The notes under the pieces: generated by a model | What the model saw: only the letters and a program-made list of their open reading frames with translations | The model's database searches: none | What the model was told of the DNA's origin: nothing | From: Candidatus Cetobacterium colombiensis | Lineage (GTDB): Bacteria; Fusobacteriota; Fusobacteriia; Fusobacteriales; Fusobacteriaceae | DNA: 64,000 bases | Assembly: GCF_033962415.1 (NCBI RefSeq) | Contig: NZ_JAVIKH010000001.1 | Span: 62,001-126,000, forward strand | Direction of reading: 5' to 3' | Shown here: piece after piece, positions 8,799-17,399 of the stretch | Position numbering within the stretch: the first letter of the stretch is position 1 | Layout: every line of letters starts with the position of its first letter | Position numbers and translations under genes: made by a program

Positions 8799-9863
8799 AT
8801 GTTTGAAAATAAATTATTAGACAATCTAACAATCGGGATACTAGTTTTAGATGCAGCATTTAAAGTTAAGTATCTAAATAAAAGAATGAAAAATATATTA
8901 AAAATAGAAAAGATAGATTTTTCCAAATTAGAGGTTTTATTAAAAAATTTAAATTTTACCTTTAATGGAAAGTTTAGAGTAAAAAGTTCTAAAATACAAA
9001 TAGATAAAAAGATATTTTTTCAATTGGAGTTTCATGAAAATCCTGAAACTTCTACAAATAAATTCGTTGCTATGTTAGATACCATTCAAGACTTTATATT
9101 TTATTTAGATTCAGAAGGAAAAATAGAGTATTTTAACAAGGCATATGAAAATCATTTGGGGAAAGCATATTTAGAAATAATAGGAGAGAAAGAAAGTAAG
9201 TTTTATCCTGATGATATGGCAATAAAATGTGACCAAAATAATGAAATTGCATTGAAATTAGGAAACTTCTATGAAGAAGAATATTTTTATGGAAAATGGT
9301 ATCAAACTTTTAAATCACGAGTAAATTTAGGTAACAATGAATATGGAATTTTTGGAATGGTTAAAGATATTACAGATTCTAAAAAGAAAGTCATAGATTT
9401 AAGTGAAAAAGTCTATAAAGATGCATTAACAGGAATATATAATCGTAATTTTTATGAAGAAAAAATAACTGATATTTTTAAAAATAAAAAAGAACAAATT
9501 TATTCGATGCTTCTTATAGATATTGATAAATTTAAAAATATTAATGATTTTAATGGACATGATGTAGGGGATTGGGTCTTAAAAAGATTATGTAATATTT
9601 TAAAAAGAAATGTAAGACAAAGTAATGATTTTATAATAAGACTTGGTGGAGATGAAATACTAATAATTATTGAAGGAGAAAAAGATAACTTAGAAAAAAT
9701 TTTAAATAGAATAGAAAAAGATATCTTACTTGAAAATTCGTCGAATGACTTAAAGTTTACTATTAGTATTGGAATAGGAGAGCGAAAAAAATGTGAAACA
9801 TTAGATTCGTTATATAAAAGAGTCGATGTGGAACTATATAAAAATAAAAATAGGGGGAAATGA
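8799..9863 (+). CDS. PAS-GGDEF diguanylate cyclase
   Basis: 354 residues. An N-terminal region of about 85 residues has a degenerate PAS look; a clearer PAS domain follows (about 85-205, with DTIQDFIFYLDSEGKIEYFN); residues 205-354 are a GGDEF domain. The catalytic signature reads GGDEI at residues 283-287, a functional-looking variant of GGDEF. It should make cyclic-di-GMP from GTP in the cytosol. No membrane helix or inhibitory RxxD site is evident. It overlaps the next gene by four bases (ATGA). The neighbouring Pel-like operon is the kind of output c-di-GMP controls, but no PelD-like receptor is visible here, so the link is speculative. Confidence 0.88.
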   Translation: MFENKLLDNLTIGILVLDAAFKVKYLNKRMKNILKIEKIDFSKLEVLLKNLNFTFNGKFRVKSSKIQIDKKIFFQLEFHENPETSTNKFVAMLDTIQDFIFYLDSEGKIEYFNKAYENHLGKAYLEIIGEKESKFYPDDMAIKCDQNNEIALKLGNFYEEEYFYGKWYQTFKSRVNLGNNEYGIFGMVKDITDSKKKVIDLSEKVYKDALTGIYNRNFYEEKITDIFKNKKEQIYSMLLIDIDKFKNINDFNGHDVGDWVLKRLCNILKRNVRQSNDFIIRLGGDEILIIIEGEKDNLEKILNRIEKDILLENSSNDLKFTISIGIGERKKCETLDSLYKRVDVELYKNKNRGK

Positions 9864-10285
9864 AAATGAAAAGAGAAAATATTTTTAAAATATTATCTTT
9901 TATTTTAATGGGAACAATTTTTTGGTTTTCACATCAAAATGGAGAGGAATCCTTAAAACAATCAAATTTTATATTACAGTATATAAAAGACTTGTTATCA
10001 TTATTCAATTTAGATGTAAGAAAGTTAGCTCATTTTACAATATATTTTCTATTGGGAAGTTGCTATTTTTTAAGCTTCAAAAATCTTAGTAAAAAAGAGG
10101 TTTTAATTTCAATTTTATTAACATTTTTATATGCTTGTTCAGATGAATATCACCAGAGTTTTGTTCCAGGAAGAGGGCCAGCATTTAAAGATGTTTTAAT
10201 AGATACATCTGGAGGGACTTTAGGAATCATTTCATTAAAAGTTTATAACCTTTTCAATAAAAGACCTATAATTAAATATAATTAG
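9860..10285 (+). CDS. VanZ-like membrane protein
   Basis: 141 residues with about four hydrophobic helices. It carries the VanZ-family pattern: RKLAHFTIYFLLG in the middle, then SDEYHQSFVPGRGPAFKDVLIDTSGG. VanZ proteins are small membrane proteins of poorly defined biochemical role, some linked to glycopeptide tolerance. Two starts are possible, ATG 9860 (overlapping the previous stop) and ATG 9866; the GGGGG stretch at 9852-9856 serves either. It is co-transcribed with the diguanylate cyclase and ends at a strong hairpin. Confidence 0.85.
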   Translation: MKMKRENIFKILSFILMGTIFWFSHQNGEESLKQSNFILQYIKDLLSLFNLDVRKLAHFTIYFLLGSCYFLSFKNLSKKEVLISILLTFLYACSDEYHQSFVPGRGPAFKDVLIDTSGGTLGIISLKVYNLFNKRPIIKYN

Positions 10286-10293
10286 AAAATAAA

Positions 10294-10326
10294 AAGATCT
10301 GAGTTTTCCTCAGATCTTAAATTTTT
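10294..10326. terminator. Bidirectional terminator
   Basis: Perfect 10-bp stem AAGATCTGAG (10294-10303) / CTCAGATCTT (10309-10318) with A and T runs on the two sides. It lies between convergent genes. Confidence 0.85.
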
Positions 10327-11497
10327 ATAAAGACATAGTTAAAATTTCTAAAACATCAGCATAATTTAATTTTTTCATAGTTCCAATTGTTCCTAATCTT
10401 GTAGCACCTGTTGCCATATCTTCAAATTTTGAACTATCAATATTGATATCTGTTAATGTTGAAGGAATATCTAAAGAATCAAAAAACTCTCTTGTTTTTC
10501 TAATAACCTTTCGAGCTACTTCAAAATCATCTTCTCCAAAAATACCCCATACATTATTTGCATATTCAACAAATCTATGAACATTTTCTATATCAAGAAC
10601 ATACTCCATCCAATAGGGTGTTAAAATTCCTAAACCCACACCATGAGTTATATCGTATTTTGCACTCAATTCATGCTCCATTGCATGTGTAGCCCAATCT
10701 GTAGACTCTTTTCCAACAGAAGTTAATCCATTTAAAGAGAGAGAACTAGCCCACATAATGTTAGCACGAGCTTCATAATCAGTTGGATTTTCAAATGCAA
10801 TTGGTCCATAATGAATAACTGTTTTTAAAAGCCCCTCCATAACTCGAGCTTGTAAATAACCTTTTTTATCAGGAGAAAAATATTGCTCAAAAAGATGACT
10901 CATAATATCTACTATTCCAGCTGCAGTTTGGTATTTATTTACAGAAAAAGTATATGTTGGATCAAGTATTGAAAAAACAGGTCTTAAAATTGAACTTCCT
11001 AGTCCAAGTTTTAAATTTTCAGCAGGATTAGAGATAACTGTATTTCCATTCATTTCACTTCCTGTAGCAGCAAGAGTTAAAATAGAAGCCACAGGTAAGG
11101 CAGATGTTAAAAGATTAACCTTTTTATCCACATAAAGATCTTTCCAAACATCCCCATGATATTTAGCTTGTGCAGCAATAGCTTTAGCACAATCAATTGT
11201 ACTTCCACCGCCAACAGCTAAAACTAATTCTAAATTGAACTTTCTACAAAGATCAGCTCCTTTTCTAACTGTTTCAATTCTAGGATTAGGATCAACACCA
11301 GAAAGTTCTATAATATCTATATTTTCTTCTGAAAGATATTTTATAACTTCATCATACAATCCACTTTGTTTAATACTATTTTTTCCATAAAGTAATAAAA
11401 CTTTAGAAGCATGCTTTTTTACCTCTTTTCCTAAATTTGAAACTTGACCTTGACCAAATAAAATTCTTGTTGGAACATCGTAAATAAAATTTTTCAT
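10325..11497 (-). CDS. Iron-containing alcohol dehydrogenase (butanol dehydrogenase type)
   Basis: 390 residues of the Fe-ADH family, closest in appearance to YqhD/BdhA NADPH-dependent aldehyde reductases (start MKNFIYDVPTRILFGQGQ). The cofactor loop AVGGGSTIDCAK is present. The metal ligands expected from the family (Asp and His in GIVDIMSHLFEQ, two His in HAMEHELSAKYDITHG) are all intact. It should reduce aldehydes to alcohols in the cytosol, serving redox balance in fermentation. The start has GGAGG upstream. A Crp/Fnr regulator gene lies 8 bases upstream on the same strand, so the pair is probably one transcript and self-regulated. Confidence 0.93.
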   Translation of the reverse strand: MKNFIYDVPTRILFGQGQVSNLGKEVKKHASKVLLLYGKNSIKQSGLYDEVIKYLSEENIDIIELSGVDPNPRIETVRKGADLCRKFNLELVLAVGGGSTIDCAKAIAAQAKYHGDVWKDLYVDKKVNLLTSALPVASILTLAATGSEMNGNTVISNPAENLKLGLGSSILRPVFSILDPTYTFSVNKYQTAAGIVDIMSHLFEQYFSPDKKGYLQARVMEGLLKTVIHYGPIAFENPTDYEARANIMWASSLSLNGLTSVGKESTDWATHAMEHELSAKYDITHGVGLGILTPYWMEYVLDIENVHRFVEYANNVWGIFGEDDFEVARKVIRKTREFFDSLDIPSTLTDINIDSSKFEDMATGATRLGTIGTMKKLNYADVLEILTMSL

Positions 11498-11505
11498 AAC
11501 TCCTC

Positions 11506-12114
11506 CTATAAAATTTTAATAGAGTTTCTATCTTTAATTATGGTACCATTTTTAGTATAAAAAGCAATAATTCTTGTAAGATTTCTGTAGCTTATATTTA
11601 ATCTTCCAGAAAGTTCATCTAGAGATTTAAAAGTTATTTCGCCATTATTATCTTCAACATATTTTAGAAAAATATCTTTAGCTTTTAAAGTACTTTTATA
11701 AAAAATTGCTCTATTTGTATTTAATAACTTTTTATTTCCTTCAATAGCTAAAAATTTCCAAAAATTTATATTATCACTTAAATGCTCTCTTGCAACTTGA
11801 AAAGGTAGTAAAAGAACAACTACATTACTTTTAGCTACCACGTCAAATAAAACTTCCTCTTTATTTATATATTCTATATCTCCAAAAATTTCTAAAGGCT
11901 TTAAAACATTTAAACAAATTTGATTTCCATTATCTAAAATACAAGAAACTTCAACAGTGCCTTCTACAATAAAATAAATACTATTGGCTCCTTTGTGAGC
12001 TTCTAAAATATATTCACCTTTTTTAAAATGTTTTATCAATAATTTTTCTTGAACTTCTTTAATTAAAATATCGTCTAAATTAAAGGAAGTTATGTATTTA
12101 TCTATTTTTTTCAT
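11506..12114 (-). CDS. Crp/Fnr-family transcriptional regulator (YeiL-like)
   Basis: 202 residues: cyclic-nucleotide-type beta-barrel (about 20-120), a dimerisation helix, and a C-terminal winged helix (ELSGRLNISYRNLTRIIAFY, about 167-186). The recognition helix has YRNLTR where CRP has SRETVGR, so the Glu that reads GTGA in CRP is missing and a different operator is expected. The Arg-Ser pair that binds cAMP in CRP is also absent, and there is no FNR-type N-terminal cysteine cluster. It is encoded just upstream of the alcohol dehydrogenase and probably controls it. Effector unknown. Confidence 0.85.
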   Translation of the reverse strand: MKKIDKYITSFNLDDILIKEVQEKLLIKHFKKGEYILEAHKGANSIYFIVEGTVEVSCILDNGNQICLNVLKPLEIFGDIEYINKEEVLFDVVAKSNVVVLLLPFQVAREHLSDNINFWKFLAIEGNKKLLNTNRAIFYKSTLKAKDIFLKYVEDNNGEITFKSLDELSGRLNISYRNLTRIIAFYTKNGTIIKDRNSIKIL

Positions 12115-12125
12115 AATTTCTCCTT

Positions 12126-12136
12126 ATTGGGCCAAT
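12126..12136. promoter_or_regulatory. Small inverted repeat upstream of Crp/Fnr gene
   Basis: ATTGG-G-CCAAT, an 11-base dyad between the ribosome site of the regulator gene and a minus-strand TATAAT-like element. It is a candidate autoregulatory operator; weak by itself. Confidence 0.3.
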
Positions 12137-12228
12137 TGTCCTATCTATTATATAAGAATTTATATATCATAAAAATAGAAAAAAAGCTAGAAAAATCTAG
12201 AAAATATGAAATTTAAACGAGGTGGAGT

Positions 12229-13542
12229 ATGAGAGCAGTAGATATTATTCAAAAAAAGAGAGACAATATTGAATTAACATCTGAAGAGATGAGTTTTTTA
12301 CTGGGAGAATATTTACAAAATAGAGTTCCAGATTATCAAATGTCTTCATTTTTAATGGCAGTTTATTTCAATGGAATGTCAAAAGATGAACTGAAAGTAT
12401 TTACAGAGCTTATGATGAACAGCGGTGAAGTTATAAAATTTGATGGAATAGAAAAATTTTTAATAGATAAACACTCGACTGGAGGAGTTGGAGATAAAAC
12501 AACTATAGCGTTGGCAGGATTATTTGCAGCTTTTAATATTGGAACTGCTAAATTATCAGGAAGAGGATTAGGACACACAGGTGGAACAATAGATAAATTT
12601 GAAGCTATTCCTGGATTCGTTTTTCCTGAAACAAGAGATGAACTTGTAAAAATGGTAAATAAAGTTGGAACAGGTATTATGGGATATTCAGATACAATTG
12701 TTCCTTTAGATAAAAAATTATATTCCCTTAGAGATGTTACAGCAACAGTATCTAGTATACCTTTAATTGCTAGTTCTATAATGAGTAAAAAATTAGCTGT
12801 TTATGCAGATGGAATTATATTAGATGTTAAAGTTGGTTCAGGAGCTTTTATGAAAAATTTAAAAACTGCTGAAGAATTAGCTAAAACTATGATAGATATA
12901 GGAGATTCTTTTGATAGAAAAGTAGTAACTCTTTTAACAGATATGGATCAACCTTTAGGATACGCAGTTGGGAATGCAAATGAAATTATAGAAGCCATTG
13001 AAACTTTAAAAGGTAGAGGACCTAAAGATTTTACAGAGTTAGTTGAAACTATTGTTGCGACAGCTTTACAAATAAAAGGAGATGTAAAAACTTTAGAAGA
13101 AGGAAAGGAAAAAGTTGCAGAAGTTATAAATAACGGATCAGCAATTCAACACTTAAAAGATTTTATAGAAGCTGCAGGAGGAAATCCAGAGTTAGTTGAT
13201 GACTATACATTACTTCCAAGATTTAAATCAGAGTATGAATTTAAAGCTAAAAAATCTGGATGGATTTCTAAAATAGAAGCTGAAGAAATTGGAAAAGCTG
13301 CAATGGTATTAGGAGCTGGAAGAGCTACTAAAGATGATGTTATTGATCATTCAGTTGGAGTTTTATTGACTAAAAAAGTTGGAGATTATGTTGAAGCAGG
13401 AGAGATATTAGCTTTTGTTCAGCACAACGATAAAAATTTAGAATCTTCTATTAAATTTTTAGAAGGAGCTTATACAATAGTAGATGAAAAAGTAGAAAAA
13501 AATAAAGTTATTCTAGAAATTTTATCTAATATTGGGTTATAA
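12229..13542 (+). CDS. pdp: Pyrimidine-nucleoside phosphorylase
   Basis: 437 residues, full length for the family. It carries the thymidine/pyrimidine phosphorylase signature SGRGLGHTGGTIDKFEAIPG at 110-129 and the phosphate-binding KHSTGGVGDK at 81-90. It cleaves uridine, thymidine or deoxyuridine with phosphate to give the base and (deoxy)ribose-1-phosphate in the cytosol. GAGGTGGAG precedes the ATG. deoC follows after 30 bases, so deoxyribose from nucleosides is channelled toward glycolysis (a phosphopentomutase is needed and not seen here). The choice of Pdp over DeoA is by general similarity to Gram-positive-type enzymes. Confidence 0.93.
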   Translation: MRAVDIIQKKRDNIELTSEEMSFLLGEYLQNRVPDYQMSSFLMAVYFNGMSKDELKVFTELMMNSGEVIKFDGIEKFLIDKHSTGGVGDKTTIALAGLFAAFNIGTAKLSGRGLGHTGGTIDKFEAIPGFVFPETRDELVKMVNKVGTGIMGYSDTIVPLDKKLYSLRDVTATVSSIPLIASSIMSKKLAVYADGIILDVKVGSGAFMKNLKTAEELAKTMIDIGDSFDRKVVTLLTDMDQPLGYAVGNANEIIEAIETLKGRGPKDFTELVETIVATALQIKGDVKTLEEGKEKVAEVINNGSAIQHLKDFIEAAGGNPELVDDYTLLPRFKSEYEFKAKKSGWISKIEAEEIGKAAMVLGAGRATKDDVIDHSVGVLLTKKVGDYVEAGEILAFVQHNDKNLESSIKFLEGAYTIVDEKVEKNKVILEILSNIGL

Positions 13543-13572
13543 TATAATTAAAGTATATTTTTAGGAGGAAAA

Positions 13573-14238
13573 ATGAATTTAAGCAAATATATTGATCACA
13601 CAGTATTAAAGGCTACAACAGAACCAAAGGATATTTTAAAATTATGTAAGGAAGCTAAAGAGCATAACTTTTTCTCAGTTTGTGTAAATGGTTGTTATGT
13701 AGAATTAGCAGCTAAAGAGTTAAAAGGATCAGACGTAAAAGTTTGTGCTGTAATTGGATTTCCTTTAGGAGCTATGTCAACAAAGTCAAAAGTATTTGAA
13801 GCTAAGACTTGTATTGAAGACGGAGCATCTGAAATTGATATGGTTATCAATATCGGTATGTTAAAAGCTGGAGAAACAGAGTATGTAAAAAATGAAATTG
13901 CAGCTATAAAAGAGGCTATAGGAACAAACGTATTAAAAGTTATAATTGAAAATTGTTATTTAACTGACGAAGAGAAAAAAATCGCTACTCAATTATGTTT
14001 AGATGCAAATGCTGATTTTGTTAAAACATCTACAGGTTTTGGAACTGGTGGAGCAACTTTTGAAGATATCGCATTAATGAAAGAGATTGTAGGAGATAAA
14101 GCTGAATTAAAAGCTGCAGGAGGAGTTAGAGATTTAGCTACTGCAGAAAAATATATATCTTTAGGTGTAACAAGATTAGGAACAAGTTCAGGAGTTGAAT
14201 TGGTAACTACTGGAACAGCGGACCCAAATAAATACTAA
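13573..14238 (+). CDS. deoC: Deoxyribose-phosphate aldolase
   Basis: 221 residues. The Schiff-base lysine is in FVKTSTGFG (Lys151), the second catalytic lysine in ELKAAGG (Lys180), and the conserved Asp in SEIDMV (Asp89). It splits 2-deoxyribose-5-phosphate into glyceraldehyde-3-phosphate and acetaldehyde. AGGAGG lies 6 bases before the ATG. It is placed between pdp and a Crp/Fnr regulator in what looks like one operon. The acetaldehyde formed could be a substrate for alcohol dehydrogenase enzymes such as the one encoded nearby; that link is inferred. Confidence 0.96.
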   Translation: MNLSKYIDHTVLKATTEPKDILKLCKEAKEHNFFSVCVNGCYVELAAKELKGSDVKVCAVIGFPLGAMSTKSKVFEAKTCIEDGASEIDMVINIGMLKAGETEYVKNEIAAIKEAIGTNVLKVIIENCYLTDEEKKIATQLCLDANADFVKTSTGFGTGGATFEDIALMKEIVGDKAELKAAGGVRDLATAEKYISLGVTRLGTSSGVELVTTGTADPNKY

Positions 14239-14240
14239 TT

Positions 14241-14906
14241 ATGAATTATGATTACTTAGGTGACTCACTTACAAAAGAGTGCTTAAATAATTTACTAAGA
14301 GTTTCTCAATGCCAAGAATTTAAGCAGGGGGAAACTCTTTTTTTAGAGCATTCATTTTGTGATAGTGTATATTTTATAATTAGTGGTAATGTTACAGTTT
14401 ATAAAGATAATTCAGATGGCAGAAGAAAGATAATATATCTTCTTGGTGAAAACTCTTTTTTGAATGATACAATGATTTATGATGATTTAAATAAAACAAG
14501 TATCAGTTGCGATGCTTTTACAGATGTAAAAGTTTTAATAATACCATTAAAGGAGTTAAGAATATTACTTTCTAAATATCCAGATTTGTCTATATTGATC
14601 ATAAAATCTCTTTCGAAAAAAACAAAAAGATTATATAGACAATTAAAAAATACAACTACAATTTCAATGGATAAAAGAATAGCAGCTAAACTTTGGAAAC
14701 TTGCAAAAGATTTTGGATATGAGCACAAGGAATTTCATGGATTTACAGTAAAAGTAAATAATACATATTTAGCAGATATGCTAGGAACAAATAGAGAAAC
14801 CGTTTCTAGAGGAATAAAAAAATTAAAAGAGTTAGGTCTTGTAAAAGTTGAGAATAATCAGATTTTTATTTTGAAATCTAAGATGAAAGATTTTTATAGG
14901 CGTTAA
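14241..14906 (+). CDS. Crp/Fnr-family regulator with CRP-like recognition helix
   Basis: 221 residues: a cNMP-binding-type barrel (about 20-115), a long helix, and a winged helix-turn-helix with LADMLGTNRETVSR at 177-190. This aligns with CRP (IGQIVGCSRETVGR) and keeps the Arg, Glu and Arg that read the GTGA half-site. The Arg-Ser of the cAMP pocket is Lys-Thr (NKTSISC), so cAMP binding is doubtful. It begins only 2 bases after the deoC stop, and no clear Shine-Dalgarno is visible, suggesting translation by re-initiation. Candidate targets are the two TGTGA-N6-TCACA sites at 15513 and 20468. Confidence 0.85.
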   Translation: MNYDYLGDSLTKECLNNLLRVSQCQEFKQGETLFLEHSFCDSVYFIISGNVTVYKDNSDGRRKIIYLLGENSFLNDTMIYDDLNKTSISCDAFTDVKVLIIPLKELRILLSKYPDLSILIIKSLSKKTKRLYRQLKNTTTISMDKRIAAKLWKLAKDFGYEHKEFHGFTVKVNNTYLADMLGTNRETVSRGIKKLKELGLVKVENNQIFILKSKMKDFYRR

Positions 14907-14943
14907 AAGGTTAAAAGAAAAAATAGGAATACTTCTAGATTTG

Positions 14944-14952
14944 TGGTATAAT
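14944..14952 (+). promoter_or_regulatory. Extended -10 promoter of DUF1456 gene
   Basis: TGGTATAAT. Transcription would start near 14959, after the in-frame ATG at 14954, so translation must start at the later ATG 14984. Confidence 0.6.
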
Positions 14953-14983
14953 TATGAGTAAAATTAAAAATCAGGAGGAACAA

Positions 14984-15460
14984 ATGACAAATAATGACGT
15001 TCTAAGAAGAGTGAGATACGCTCTAAGAATAAATGATAAAGCTATGATAGAAGTTTTTAAATTAGGTGGAATGAAAATATCTTTAGAGGAGTTAACTGCT
15101 CTTTTAAGTAAGCCAGAAGATGAAAACTTTAAAACATGTAATAATAAAACTTTAGATGTATTTTTAACAGGACTTATCACTTACAAAAGAGGACCACAAA
15201 AAGATGGTGTACAAAGAGTTGAAGAAGTACCAAACAATAAAAATATAAATAACCACATTTTAAGAAAGTTAAAAATTGCTTTAGCTTTTAGAAGTGAGGA
15301 TATGATAGATGCCTTTAAAGTTGGTGGAGTTAAAATGTCTGAATCAGAATTAAGTGCTATTTTCAGAAGACCAGATCATAAAAATTACAGAGAAGCTGGA
15401 GATAAATATGTTAGAGTATTTATAAAGGGAATCACTGAACTTTTCAGAGGAGAAAAATAA
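14984..15460 (+). CDS. DUF1456 (YehS-like) protein
   Basis: 158 residues from ATG 14984, preceded by AGGAGG at 14971-14976; the upstream in-frame ATG 14954 overlaps the promoter and puts that ribosome site inside the gene, so it is rejected. The protein is two copies of a domain of about 70 residues, each with the pattern (N)xxLRR(V/L)(R/K)xAL, then (M)I(E/D)xFK(L/V)GG, then (L)xxP(D/E)xxN(F/Y). This tandem arrangement is the DUF1456/YehS family, small cytosolic proteins of unknown function. It is monocistronic, followed by the hairpin at 15511. Confidence 0.85.
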   Translation: MTNNDVLRRVRYALRINDKAMIEVFKLGGMKISLEELTALLSKPEDENFKTCNNKTLDVFLTGLITYKRGPQKDGVQRVEEVPNNKNINNHILRKLKIALAFRSEDMIDAFKVGGVKMSESELSAIFRRPDHKNYREAGDKYVRVFIKGITELFRGEK

Positions 15461-15510
15461 TAAGATTATAAATTGATCTTAAAAAAATTTATTTTTTGTC
15501 AATATAGAAA

Positions 15511-15537
15511 TGTGTGACTGAAGTCACACATTTTTTT
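15511..15537 (+). terminator. Terminator hairpin that contains a CRP-type dyad
   Basis: Perfect 9-bp stem TGTGTGACT / AGTCACACA (15511-15519 / 15522-15530) with a GA loop and seven T residues. It ends the DUF1456 transcript. Confidence 0.8.
15513..15528. promoter_or_regulatory. CRP-type operator upstream of asrABC
   Basis: TGTGA-CTGAAG-TCACA is an exact match to the CRP-type consensus TGTGA-N6-TCACA. Its centre (15520.5) lies about 58 bases before the predicted transcription start from the -10 TATAAA at 15567-15572. No good -35 is present, as expected of an activator-dependent promoter. The same sequence forms the terminator hairpin. Confidence 0.65.
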
Positions 15538-15595
15538 CTATATAAAGTAATAAAATGTGATACTAGTATAAAACAGTCGTATAAGAGGTGAAGAG

Positions 15596-16603
15596 ATGAA
15601 AAAATTATTAACAAATGATGAATTTAATAGTGTTTTATTAAATTTATCAAAAGAGTATGATATCTATGCTCCAGTTACACGTCCTTTTAAAGGAACTTTT
15701 TCTGACACTGATTTAGTTAAATACGAAAAGATAACTAAATTAGAGGAGATTAATTTAAAAGACAAAAGTTACTACTCAGCTAAAGAGATTCTACTACCTA
15801 TAAGACAAACAATATTTTATTTTAATGAAAATGAATTTAAAAAGCCTGAAGGAAGAACAAAAAAAGCTCTTGTTCTTTTAAGAAGTTGTGATTTACATGC
15901 AGTTGAAAGAGTGGATAATATTTATCTGAACAATAAATTTTCAGATGAGTATTATGCAGATGCAAAAAAAATGGTTAAATTTGCAGTTATTGGCTGCCCA
16001 GGTAAAGGATGGGAAAGCTGCTTCTGTGCTTCAATGGGAACAAATACAACAGAAAACTATAACCTTGGATTAACATTTAAAGATGGAGAAGTTTATTCAG
16101 ATGTTAAAGATGAAGAATTAAAAGAGTTCTTTATAAACGCAGAAGATAAAGAGTTCGCAATGGAATTTGTTACAGAGAATGTTGAAAAAGTTACTGTTCC
16201 AGAAAATATAGAGCTAGAAGATATTATAAATGATGAGATATGGAGAGATTACGACAGATGTATAAAATGTGGAAGATGTAATTTCGTTTGTCCTACTTGT
16301 ACTTGTTTTACTACTCAAGATATCTTTAATAGAGATAACTCTAAAACAGGAGAGAGAAGAAGAGTTTGGGCATCATGTCATGTAGATGGATTTACATCTA
16401 TGGCTGGTGGACATGAGTTTAGACAAAAGTCTGGAGATAGAATGAGATTTAAAGTTATGCACAAAATTTCAGATTATAAAAAGAGATTTGGAACTCATAT
16501 GTGTATCGGATGTGGAAGATGTGACGATGCTTGTCCAGAATACATTTCTTACATTAACTGTATAAATAAACTATCGAAAAAGTTAGGTGATAATAATGAG
16601 TAA
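15596..16603 (+). CDS. asrA: Anaerobic sulfite reductase subunit A
   Basis: 335 residues, the iron-sulfur electron-transfer subunit. It has two ferredoxin-like clusters of cysteines: CIKCGRCNFVCPTC near residue 222 and CIGCGRCDDACPEY near 302; the middle part also carries WESCFCASMG. AsrA passes electrons from AsrB to the sulfite-reducing AsrC in the cytosol. GAGGTGAAGAG precedes the ATG. It is first of three overlapping genes, behind the CRP-type dyad. Confidence 0.95.
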   Translation: MKKLLTNDEFNSVLLNLSKEYDIYAPVTRPFKGTFSDTDLVKYEKITKLEEINLKDKSYYSAKEILLPIRQTIFYFNENEFKKPEGRTKKALVLLRSCDLHAVERVDNIYLNNKFSDEYYADAKKMVKFAVIGCPGKGWESCFCASMGTNTTENYNLGLTFKDGEVYSDVKDEELKEFFINAEDKEFAMEFVTENVEKVTVPENIELEDIINDEIWRDYDRCIKCGRCNFVCPTCTCFTTQDIFNRDNSKTGERRRVWASCHVDGFTSMAGGHEFRQKSGDRMRFKVMHKISDYKKRFGTHMCIGCGRCDDACPEYISYINCINKLSKKLGDNNE

Positions 16604-17390
16604 TATATATATGCCTGAAAGAGGAGAGATTTTATCAATCGTTCAAGAGAGTTCTATTGAGTGGTTATTTAAGGTAAAAACTTCTATAAAACCAGAACCT
16701 GGACAATTTATACAATTATCTATTCCTATGGTTGGAGAAGCACCTATATCTGTTGCAGACTGTAATCATGAAGAGGGATGGATTGAATTTTTAATAAGAA
16801 AAGTTGGAAAAGTTACTGATGCTATATTCAATTTACAACCTGGAGATTCTATATTTTTAAGAGGAGCATACGGAAACTGTTTCCCAATAGATAAATATTT
16901 AGGAAAAAGAGTTGTTGTTGTTGCTGGTGGAAGTGGAACTGCTCCAGTTAGACCTCTTATAAAAAAATTATTAAAAGATGAAAAAACAGAATTAGAGCTA
17001 ATTTTTGGATTTAAAGATCAAGAGTCAATTTTATTTAAAAAAGAGATTGAAGAGTGGAGAAGAAAAACTCCGATGATTTTAACTGTAGATAAAGGTTGCG
17101 GAATTGATGGAGAGTGTGTTGGTCTAGTAACTGAATATATTCCACATTTAAAAATGTATGAAGGATTTGAAAATTTAGAGGTTGTTATAGTTGGACCACC
17201 AATGATGATGAAATACTCTGCATTAGAATTTTTAAAGTTAGGAATTCCAGAGGAAAAAATTTGGGTTTCTTTTGAAAGAAATATGTCTTGTGCTGTTGGA
17301 AAGTGTGGACACTGCAAAATTGATGAAACATATGTTTGTTTAGAAGGACCTATATTTAATTATGTAAAAGCTAAGAAGCTTTTAGATTAG
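16596..17390 (+). CDS. asrB: Anaerobic sulfite reductase subunit B
   Basis: 264 residues from ATG 16596; AGGTGA at 16584-16589 fits this start, and an upstream in-frame GTG at 16587 is less likely. It is a ferredoxin-NADP reductase-type flavoprotein: FAD-binding barrel (residues ~1-95), NAD(P)-binding part with VVVAGGSGTAPVRP, and a C-terminal [2Fe-2S] cysteine set (CAVGKCGHC...C) as in dihydroorotate dehydrogenase electron-transfer subunits. It oxidises NADH and feeds AsrA. Overlaps asrA by 8 bases. Confidence 0.95.
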   Translation: MSNIYMPERGEILSIVQESSIEWLFKVKTSIKPEPGQFIQLSIPMVGEAPISVADCNHEEGWIEFLIRKVGKVTDAIFNLQPGDSIFLRGAYGNCFPIDKYLGKRVVVVAGGSGTAPVRPLIKKLLKDEKTELELIFGFKDQESILFKKEIEEWRRKTPMILTVDKGCGIDGECVGLVTEYIPHLKMYEGFENLEVVIVGPPMMMKYSALEFLKLGIPEEKIWVSFERNMSCAVGKCGHCKIDETYVCLEGPIFNYVKAKKLLD

Positions 17391-17399
17391 GAGGAGACC

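Noticed and set aside
9860-10285. VanZ-like gene as evidence of a vancomycin-resistance cluster
   Set aside because: No vanH, vanA, vanX or sensor genes are nearby; VanZ-like proteins are widespread.
14954-14983. Longer start of the DUF1456 gene
   Set aside because: The ATG lies directly behind the -10 element and would place the AGGAGG site inside the coding region.
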